A stretch of 63,609 nt of DNA from positions 1 through 63,609 of the forward strand of contig JBBPTG010000143.1 of the NCBI GenBank assembly GCA_038093975.1. Direction: 5' to 3'. Shown here in pieces: positions 55,580-63,609 of this stretch. Below the pieces are notes generated by a model, which was given only the letters and a program-made list of their open reading frames with translations, was not told where the DNA came from and made no database searches. Position numbers and translations under genes: made by a program. Source of the DNA: Chalciporus piperatus. Taxonomy: Eukaryota; Basidiomycota; Agaricomycetes; Boletales; Boletaceae. How positions within the stretch are numbered: the first letter of the stretch is position 1; every line of letters starts with the position of its first letter.

Positions 55580-58500
55580 ATGCCCAAATCCTCCCGCCGT
55601 TCGAAGACACCCATGCCTCCTGTGCAGTCTACGGACTCTCAGGACGATATGGTCCCACCACCGACTGATACCTTCATCAACAGTCAGACCGGGGGTGGTC
55701 GTCGTTTACTATCCCCACCTCCTTTCGTAACCCCCAGCCGGCTCTGTGCTTGTATCAAGCCCAGCGAAAGAGCTCGAGGAAGCACTGTCATGCAGCAAGC
55801 TGAGCTTCGGCGAGCTCGCTTGGGTGATGACACCATATCTGCAGAGCCTCAGCCCACGGAGTCTCAGCCCGTCGACGTGCCTGCGGAGTCCCAGCCTGTC
55901 AACATGCCCGCGGAGCCTCAGCCCCCTAAGTCACCGCCGATCAATGACTCCGATATCGATCCCTCCCTCCTCGTAGAATCCATCTCCGCAATCTACATTG
56001 GTGCTGCTGTTCCGAGAGAACCCTCTGGCATTGAACCGGCATCACTGGGTGTGCCCGCTGAATCCAGTGCGTTGGCAATCGAGCATCGTGCCCCTTTTCC
56101 GTCCGCTATCGAGCACGTGTTGCCTCCCAGCCTGGAGGCCAATACTCTGGCACAGCCCAACCATCGTGATCACGCTGTGCCTGCCACACATGTCATCCCA
56201 CCGACCCCAAACGATGTGCCACCATCCCAGGACCATGGCATTGACGATTTTTTTTCTGGGTCTGACAGCCCTAACCCTTCCACTCCAACCTCGGGCCGAA
56301 GGTCGGTAGCCGTCAACGCCATCCTCGCTGCCGGCTATGAGGAGCTAGACGAGCTTGTGTTCAGACTGGCAGATGAAACAGGACTGGCCACACAGCAGGT
56401 CCTCGACGGGTGGCACAAGACATCCGCACGCGTTGTCAACCGCGCTAACTACTGGAACATGTTCTCCAGATACGTCATGCAGCATGAAGAAGAAGAGCGC
56501 CGACGGATTGGGCTGGCGGCTGATGTGCCAAGTAAGTCTCGTTGCCATTGTGTTATCACTGTCTCGGCTAATGTATCCCAGTTACTCCAGCTATTCGAGG
56601 TCAGATGTACACGAAGTTCAAAGTAGACAACCCGAAGACGTGGCAAGAAAAACTTGAACTCTATAACATCGCCGACACCGTCCAGTCTCCTTCGCAAACC
56701 ATCGCACAGCGCGCGTCGACCTTCAATAAGGTCAAGAAACGTATCATCAATACGGTGTGTATACCTCCCCTCCATGATGTCTCAGGCTGATGGTGCCACC
56801 CAGCTGGAGAGTGAATGTGCGATACACGGATTTGAGGCCGCCATCGTCATGTGTGGGAGTGTGGTGAACGAAGATGCATCGTTAGGCTTCGCTCACACGA
56901 CTGCAGGTGCAACAACAGTAAGACCAGCTCCCTCAGGTTCTTGGATCCAACTTACACATTTCAACCGTTGATTTAGTTTTTCGAGACGCGCTGCCGTGCA
57001 GCTCCTGACGCAATCATCGGCCATCTGAAGGCACATGTCTAGTAAGTCCACTTCACACTGTTCCGGTCATAACTTATGCCTTTGCTTAGTAATCATGTCT
57101 CCCTCGAGGCGGTCGGCGAGGCATTCGACAACGATGGTGATCCAACAAAGGAAAACCAACCCCCGGTTGCCCAGCTCCCAGCCCACCAACCCCCAGCCGC
57201 CAAGCTACAGCCGCCCGTTCCTCACGCCGCGCCGGCATTACCATCAGAACTCACTTCAGATGCCGACAGGCACACGACCGATGGCTCCAATGATGACATC
57301 ATGGGGTATATTAAGGACACGATCATCACGCTCATCCGTAAGTATATTCATTTGACATTTTAGACATCTTCTCACGTTAAGACAGAGTCAGCCGGCGGCG
57401 ACGTTTCGAAGTCTAAAACATTCCCGTGGACCACGCTTCTGACTCACCTTGCAGCCCAAGGTCTTGTCATGAGAGGTTGGCCGGACGGCGTGTTGATGCC
57501 TGGGCAACTCCGCCATCCTGGGGCTAGGACAAAAGGCATTGCTGATCTAAACAATGCCGAGCGGCGTCGACTCCAACAGGCCCTCGTTGCGGGAGAGCTC
57601 GCTGTCATGAAATTGGTATCACGGGAGGAACGAAGTGAGTGACCGTTTATATCATCGCACACCATTCCTTACTCAACGACTTTCAGGGGCTGTGGCTGAA
57701 TTCCGCACCCCGGTGGTCATAGGTGCACCACCTCCCGCCGACAGCCAGCGTGAAAAGGCCCAGCAAATGTTTGGAAATAGCACCATTGACTTCGACGGAC
57801 CTGCACGACTCCCTCCCAGCACCGCCGCCATCCGTATCAAACAAAAATACGCTCGCGTAGCTAAGGCTACGGCTGATGATCCCATCGTTGTTAGCAGCAG
57901 CAGCGATGACAGCGGTCCACGTGTCATCCCGTCGAAGAAGTCGAAGCACGAGGCTGCACGGCGTGCAAAAGCCGCTGGGAAGCAGAAGCAAAAGGTCATT
58001 GCCGTCGACTCAAGCGACGAAGCAGGTACCATTTCCGACGATGACGCAATCTCCGTCATGGATGTCGATGACGATCAGGGGGAAGACTACCGAGTTGCTG
58101 GCCCTTCTCGCAAGCGTAAGGCCAAGGATTTCCTGCCGACTCGTGCGTCAAAGAAGCCAACCCCTGCCCCGGAGCTGAAGAAAGTCAAGAAAAGGAACCC
58201 ACAAGAGGGATGCGTCAAGGGGGGCGTAAAACGGAAAGTCAAAAGTGTCGAATTTGTTGAGCTATCCGACGAGTCAGATGCGGACTCGATGTTGACAGTG
58301 AAAGGTTTGTCATCTTCGATTTCACATAGACTCTTCCTGACAATTAGGTGTAGGTCGCGAGAATGCCCTCTTCCAAACGCGTCCTACCTCTGAGGACGAC
58401 ATCTTTCACGATGGAGGTGTCCCTTCGAATGCTCCACATGTCTTCGTCCCGTCAGTCCCCGACAACTACTCTGATCACTCTGTCGAACCATCATCCCCAT

Positions 58501-59143
58501 CTCCGAAGTGCCAAAAACCCTTGCCCACTCTTCGGGAGCCTGGATCACTCGAATTGACTGGCACCTCCCAATTCTCGGCGTCACTCGTAGATGCCTCACA
58601 GGACATGCGTGATGTCTCTCAAAAAAATGCACCCATGCCTCCGAGTCTCCCCAATTCTTTGGTCCCGCCAGCTCCCCCCCCTCTGCCGCCGAAGCCTGTC
58701 ATGAGTCGTGAGGAGAGGTTTGGATATGCAGAGCAGTCAGATCATCCTCGACAACTGGGGGGTGGTTATCCTCCTCATGTCTTCCATGCCCCACAGCAGC
58801 CGTTTACCCCTACCATGGGAACGAAGGGATGATTCCCCCTCAGCGGGAAATGATGGACATGCGCCGTGGAATGTACCTTGACGGAGCGGGTTACCATGAC
58901 GACATGTATCGGGGAGATTTGCGCAGGGCATACGGAGGTTCGGGCTTCTACTCCTGCAGAGATGCTTCTCCATTTGTAGCCCCAATGGATGATCGCGCAT
59001 TCCTTGGTCACGGCATCAGACCCAGTCCTCACCCCCTTCCTGGCTCAAGCCGTCAACCTAGCATCAGTCTGGCTGATACTCAGCAATTGCATCCCCAACC
59101 GTATCGGCTCCCCTCCGTCGAGGCCAAAGAGCCATCCATCTGA
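55580..59143 (+). CDS. large protein of unknown function, probable KDZ-linked passenger
   Basis: Nine exons (55580-56531, 56582-56754, 56786-56917, 56977-57041, 57090-57337, 57386-57634, 57687-58304, 58348-58707, 58797-59143) give 1047 residues; every phase agrees. The N-terminal 240 residues are Pro/Ser-rich with PAESQPVNMPAEPQ-type repeats. A compact helical segment follows (AGYEELDELVFRLADETGLA, NRANYWNMFSRYVMQHEEEE, later FKVDNPKTWQEKLELYN), the most family-like part. Middle exons include FPWTTLLTHLAAQGLVMRGW. The C-terminal third is basic/acidic with SSSSDDSG and KKVKKR runs, suggestive of nuclear location, then Pro-rich. No catalytic motif; no TET/JBP dioxygenase signature found. The last intron choice (58708-58796) is the least certain. 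Confidence 0.65.
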
Positions 59144-60179
59144 TAGGCTCACTCATCTTTTATCTTGGTCGTCATTTTTTCTCGTAATCTGTCATGTATC
59201 TAGAGCAGTTTTAAAAGTATTTGACTTATTTGATTTATGTGGTGATTCATTTCCTCGACAACGAGATGAAGTATGATTGCTGGACCGGACTACGACATCG
59301 ACTAGACTACGACATAACTACAAACTCATTAACAACCTGCTATGTCGAATGTGGTGCAGACAGGTAGATGTGCATCTTGACGAGGCTAGGCGCGGAGCTA
59401 CAGTTGGTTGTAAAGTGGCAGGCTTGAGAATGAGGAGAGGGCGGAGAGGTCGTGTAGTGTGGGTGGAAATGTGGAAGGCGAAGACGAGCTGAATGCCCTC
59501 GTCAGTCGACACAAACCATTGTTTCGATAGGGCGTACCTGGTTTGTGAGAGTGACACGGCTGCTTGTGAGAACGCGTGTGCCTGCGAAGACCCAGGGACT
59601 CGGAAAAATGACATAGAACATGTTGACCTAAAGAGCGCGCGGTGTGTGAGGGACACGTCGATTTGTGGGGATGCGCGTGCTTGCGAAAACGCATGGGCTT
59701 GAGAAGAACGACATTACGTTGGCCTGAGAGTGCGCGTTGGTCTGTGAGGGACGAGTTCATCTGTGATGACATATCACCTGGTTGTCGTGAAAAAAAGAGA
59801 AGAAAAAACAAACAATTGGATTCTTGAGCATGTGCCGGACGACAATGAATAAGCTACCGATGTTGCTGGTTGGGCTGACTGACTTGCTGTCGACACGAGG
59901 GCTCGACGAGGTGCGCAAGGAGTTGTTGGCATCGATGGATGCATTCCATATGGTGGTCAAAGTAGGTCGCTGACACTATGCGAGAGGTACCGGAGAGCGT
60001 CTTGAACAGGCTGGTCGACAGACGGAAACCACTAATGGAATAGAGGGAGCAGGCAGAAACGAGGTTTGGTCTCTGAGACCGATTGTTGTTGTGCAAGGAA
60101 ACTAATCCGAATGACCGTGGGAACATCTAAAAAGTGGTGCCAAGGGTGTGCCGAAAGCTGTCAGACCGGTGATGTCTGT
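59144..60179. other. gap with a degenerate ~100-bp tandem repeat
   Basis: No gene supported. 59539-59800 holds three degenerate copies of a ~100-bp unit, each starting near TGTGTGAGGGACA and containing GCGTGCTTGCGAA-like sequence. Minus-strand frames across it are His/Ser-rich translations of the repeat. Confidence 0.5.
59539..59800 (+). repeat. ~100-bp tandem repeat, three degenerate copies
   Basis: Copies start near 59539, 59643 and 59740. The third is incomplete. Confidence 0.55.
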
Positions 60180-60538
60180 TCAGGCGCCCCGGATGCTCTG
60201 AAGATGAGTGGTGCCGAGAAGCTGGGTGATGAAAGTGGACCGGAAGGCTTTGTCGCGATTGCTGCTATCAAGATCCTCGTAGAGGAAAGCCAAACTCTCG
60301 ATTAACATCCCGGCCATTTCCCTGACTTCGTCGTTGTCGTTAGCGCTAAGCAAAAAGTTGACTACTATTACACAGGCAACGTGCCCCATGTTGTGTCGCC
60401 AATCACAAACTCGTTGGTATGCCTGAGAAATGTGAATGTAAATCCGAGGGGAGTGATAGTAATTACTAACCACTGAAACGATCGTGCCTTGGGCCCCAAA
60501 GTCCAGTAGCGGGATATTACAGCTGTTTGCGAAACTAA
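60180..60538 (-). pseudogene. 3' part of an unknown gene, cut by the Harbinger insertion
   Basis: The last exon reads AYQRVCDWRHNMGHVACVIV, then NDNDEVREMAGMLIESLAFL, and ends THLQSIRGA. It joins through a short intron (donor after SV, acceptor TTTCTCAG) to an exon with SFANSCNIPLLDFGAQGTI, which runs straight into the TAA target site of the Harbinger element. On the other side (63529 onward) the frame can continue. I do not recognise the family. Whether it was a host gene or part of the KDZ element is unknown. Confidence 0.5.
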
Positions 60539-60560
60539 GGGCCCGTTCGGCAGCCTTTGT

Positions 60561-60660
60561 TTTGCGTCCGTTTCGTTTCGTTTGCGTCCGTTTCGTTTTG
60601 TTTGCGTCCGTTTCGTTTCGTTTGCGTCCGTTTCGTTTCGTTTGCGTCCGTTTCGTTTTC
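60561..60660 (+). repeat. five 20-bp subterminal repeats of the Harbinger left end
   Basis: TTTGCGTCCGTTTCGTTTCG at 60561, 60581, 60601, 60621 and 60641, exact apart from C/T at one or two sites. The right end has a single unit. Confidence 0.9.
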
Positions 60661-60810
60661 CCACCGTTTCCAAACGGACCAGCGTATGAACCAAAACGAA
60701 AGTGTTATACATTGTCACAGGTTATGTCACAGTAGTCACACATAGATCAGCTAGCAATCAGCTCGAACTCTTGAATACTACATCACCCTGCCTGCCACAC
60801 CTCTCCTGAG

Positions 60811-62163
60811 ATGGCTCCATCATCTCAGAAAAAGAGAGAAGCTTTGAAAGCTCTCTTGAAAACCTCATATCACCACAAAAAAAAACTCGCAGCTCTTGCT
60901 GCTGCTGTCTCAGCTGCAGCTGTCACGATGGCAGCTCTTCCATCCATTGACAAGATGCCACAGCACACATCAATCTTGACTGGGCATGCATGGGTCCGTG
61001 AGCTTTTATCTGGACATCCTGTTCGCTTTCACAACATGATGGGAATGTCCAAGCCCGTATTTCGCCGATTGCTTCGTGAACTCGGAGAATTTGCAGGGCT
61101 TTCCCATTCAAAGCATATTTCTGCCGAAGAACAGCTGGCAATATTTCTGCGGATGATCTGTACAGGTGCCACAAATAGGGATATGCAAGAGCGCTTCCAG
61201 CACAGTGCAGATACTATCTCCAAGTGAGTATAGGGATCTTATTAATGGTAAAATACAATAAAAATCATATTTGCAGAATTTTTCACCGTGTTCTTGACAT
61301 GGTTGTCTCACCACAATTTTACAACCGATATGTTCATCTTCCACCCAACAATGTTATCCCCCCCGAAATTCGTGACGAACCGAAACTTTATCCATTTTTC
61401 AAAGACTGTCGGGGTGCTATCGACGGCACTCACATCGATGTCTTTGTCCCAGATGATGCGCTCACCACTCGCTATCGAAACCGCAAAGGTCGTCTCTCGC
61501 AGAATATTCTTGCAGCATGTACATTTGACATGCGGTTTTGCTATGTTCTGGCTGGCTGGGAAGGGAGTGCTGCAGATAGCCGCATCTACGATTCTGCTCA
61601 ACAGACTGACTTTGCAATACCCCCCAACTTGTGCTACTTGGCAGATGCAGGGTTTGGAATATGTGATTCCTTATTGGTTCCTTATCGGGGTGTCCGCTAC
61701 CATCTCAATGAGTGGAAGCGATCCTCTCAAAGGTTTTTCTTTCCTTCTTTGTTATAAAAATTATGGTTTACTCACTCAGTGTGATTACAGCCCCCAAGAT
61801 TACAAGGAACTGTATAATCATCGTCACGCCAAGGCTCGCAATGTTATTGAGCGCATTTTTGGAGTCGTCAAGCGTCGCTTCCGTCTCATGGTGGCTGCTC
61901 CAGAATATAGCCTCGAGACACAGGCAAAGCTTGTCCCTGCACTTTGTGTTCTGCATAACTTCATCCGTGTTCATGACCCTGATGATGCTGAGAATATCTT
62001 GGAGGATGAAGTTGAATCGTACACCCATCTGAGGCAACGGATACCAGCAGATTTTGGACACACCATTACTCAGGCCGAGCGAACTAGAGCAGGTGACAAA
62101 CGAGATGCAATTGCAAAGGCAATGTGGGCACAGTATGTGGAGTATACTAGCAGGGAGAGGTAG
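60811..62163 (+). CDS. Harbinger transposase (DDE_Tnp_4 type)
   Basis: Three exons (60811-61223, 61277-61732, 61791-62163) give 413 residues, in the usual range. N-terminal basic/alanine-rich segment, then a helix-turn-helix-like region (FRRLLRELGEFAGL, ISAEEQLAIFLRMI). DDE catalytic residues: first Asp in GAIDGTHIDVF, second Asp in LADAGFGI, Glu in ARNVIERIFGVVKRRF; RKGRLSQNILAACTF and GWEGSAADSRIYDSA are family blocks. It cuts and pastes the element in partnership with the Myb-like protein encoded convergently; the two stop codons are only 2 bases apart. No defect seen. Confidence 0.93.
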
Positions 62164-62165
62164 CA

Positions 62166-63339
62166 TTAGTAGATGTTATCGCGCTCCAACTGTATGTAGG
62201 CAGAACGAATGGCAGGATCAGCAACAGCGAGATATGCATCTGCCTTGGCAATATCCTTGGAAAAGAGAGAAATCGCCTTTACACATTCCTGGGTAGACAA
62301 GCTAACATCATCAGATATTGCAGCAATAGCATCCATGCGTCTCTTCGGAGTGGGGGGAAAAGCTCCTGGGGTATTGTGGATCTCAGGGGTATTGAGTGAG
62401 GAGGCAACGGCAGCGAGGGCTTCGGCAACTCCAAGGATCGCTGTTGGACCAGTTACCTTTGTTCGCTTTTTCTTCGACACGGACACTGGTGTCTGAGAGA
62501 CAGTAGCCGCACGGTCACGTTTCATTCCACGAGATGACAAGATTGGAACCTACAAGATCCATTAGCAAGGATAGATTAAAAATAAAATTACGCACCTCCT
62601 CCGAGTCATCAGATTCACCATCAACGTTGACGAGTGGCTCAGGCTGACTCGGTGGCTCATCAGAATCCGACCAAGGAAAAAACTGAGTTGTATCAGTGTC
62701 TGGAGTCAATGGAGCACCAGGAGACTCCTCGGAGTCAGGAATATGAAGGGCACCCTCTCCCGTAGCGTGACGACCTTCGACAAGGCCAATGATATCCTCA
62801 TACAGGGGAAAGGAGTTGTAACGCCATTGCTTGGCTTCTGGGTGGGCCTGATATGACTGAATATTTGTTCACAGTAAATTTCGGGATCTCGGGACATACC
62901 TCCAAGTATTTCTCCCAAACCGATTCTTCAGCAGTGACCATCTTGGTTGAATCATCCCATCCAAACCCAGAGAGATTGACCAACTGCTGAACAACAAGAC
63001 AGTTGGCCTTCAACTACAAGGCCCAAAGCTTGAGTGATAGCCAATGAGAAAAGAACAAGAAAATACCGTAGCCCAACGACGAGAACAGTTCTTCTGAGTC
63101 TTGACAGCACCTCCGCTCGTCTCGTGACTGTGCTCGAGTGCCTTCGCTGCTGCTGTGAAGGCCGCAGACTTGAAACTGCCATTGTCGGCAGAATTCCCAT
63201 CTGTGAACGTCTTGAGAGTGTCAACGAGGGTTGCGTCGTCACTGGAGCTCCACTTGGCATTATGAGGTGCCTTCTCATTCGGGGTATCTTGTTTCCCATT
63301 GTCTCGGGAGGCTGTGGGAGTTGTAGATTTACGAGCCAT
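62166..63339 (-). CDS. Harbinger Myb/SANT-like DNA-binding protein
   Basis: Four exons (63067-63339, 62900-63013, 62596-62856, 62166-62549) give 343 residues. Start at 63339 (MARKSTTPTASRDNGKQ). The Myb/SANT-like domain spans about residues 27-130: AKWSSSDDATLVDTLKTF, then QKNCSRRWAT, SGFGWDDSTKMVTAEESVW and YQAHPEAKQWRYNSFPLYED, the layout typical of the second ORF of PIF/Harbinger elements. An acidic linker and a basic patch (SKKKRTKV) follow, then a helical C-terminus ending ERDNIY. In characterised Harbinger systems this protein imports the transposase and binds the element ends; here that is inference. Confidence 0.88.
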
Positions 63340-63528
63340 TATGGTAGAGATAGGATGGATGGTATTAATGATGATGTAGCTCAAATGACAGACAGAGGCT
63401 TCTGAATTGAAGGTGAAACGAGAGTGTGACAAATGTGTTGGAAACGAAAGGGCTGCCGAACACACTCGTCCGTTTGGAAATGGTGGGAAAACGAAACGGA
63501 CGCAAAACGAAGGCTGCCGAACGGGCCC

Positions 63529-63609
63529 TAATGGCACTCGCGACTTTTTTTTTTTGAGTGCCCAAAAAGGAAACCTTGTGCTACGGTGTCTGTCGCGTTG
63601 AGTTGCCCC
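63529..63609. other. right flank of Harbinger
   Basis: Begins with the TAA target copy. Includes an 11-T run and continues the interrupted minus-strand frame noted at 60180-60538. Too short to annotate further. Confidence 0.5.

Larger units (their letters stand above)
60539..63528 (+). mobile_element. complete PIF/Harbinger DNA transposon
   Basis: 2990 bp, flanked by TAA on both sides (60536-60538 and 63529-63531), the 3-bp duplication typical of PIF/Harbinger. Terminal inverted repeats begin GGGCCCGTTCGGCAGCCTT on each end with one mismatch over about 40 bp, and the similarity resumes inward (CGTTTTCCCACC). It encodes a DDE transposase and a Myb/SANT protein, the two proteins such elements need. 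Both frames are intact. Confidence 0.95.

Noticed and set aside
55580..59143. TET/JBP dioxygenase expected because such genes accompany KDZ elements in basidiomycetes
   Set aside because: No HxD...H iron-binding pattern or other dioxygenase signature could be seen in any exon of the neighbouring genes.
59398..59811. 137-aa His/Ser-rich frame on the minus strand
   Set aside because: It is the translation of the degenerate ~100-bp tandem repeat.

Overview
This window looks like nuclear DNA of a filamentous basidiomycete, most likely an Agaricomycete. Genes are cut by many 47-70 nt introns. The housekeeping proteins are fungal (TIM22, eIF3 subunit L, a Qc-SNARE, uS14/S29, a CUE-domain protein). 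The mobile DNA (KDZ transposase fused to a Ulp1 protease, Ty1/copia, PIF/Harbinger) is the set common in mushroom-forming fungi. The species cannot be named from sequence alone.

Layout. 1-28.4 kb is the gene-bearing half. A lineage-specific F-box family has six scattered members: A (1-1589, cut by the window edge), B (2148-3861), C (7290-7934, broken), D (15062-16586, lacks the F-box), E (16836-18577) and F (24603-26300, broken). Between them lie an aminoglycoside-phosphotransferase-like kinase (4172-5026), a small protein (5712-6160), TIM22 (8255-8967) divergent from eIF3L (9115-11395), a syntaxin-8-like SNARE (11660-12597), a class I glutamine amidotransferase (12902-14032), RPS29 (14395-14723), a CUE protein (19111-20201), a membrane/coiled-coil protein (20902-23452), tRNA-Gly(UCC) (24282-24352) and an unrelated F-box gene (27056-28346).

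29.1-35.9 kb is a 6.8 kb gene-free composite of satellites in the order A, GC, B, then GC', A', B' (prime = reverse complement). Its outer ends match in inverted orientation and are flanked by TA. The GC blocks are tandem units that each carry a strong GC hairpin; more units lie at 45.6-46.0 kb. This is the most unusual structure in the window.

36-60 kb is layered transposons: a 3'-truncated copia (36485-38638); a nearly intact copia with both LTRs inserted at its broken end (38633-44731, one nonsense codon); a 5'-truncated copia on the minus strand (46021-48585); then an intact KDZ-Ulp1 gene (48716-53151) followed by a viroplasmin-like gene (54204-54899, minus) and a 1047-aa gene of unknown function (55580-59143), possibly passengers of the same element.

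60.5-63.5 kb is a complete Harbinger element with TAA target duplication, inverted repeats, an intact DDE transposase and an intact Myb/SANT partner. It has landed in what looks like a coding exon of an unknown gene. Gene models were spliced by eye; phases were checked for the genes whose exon coordinates are given.
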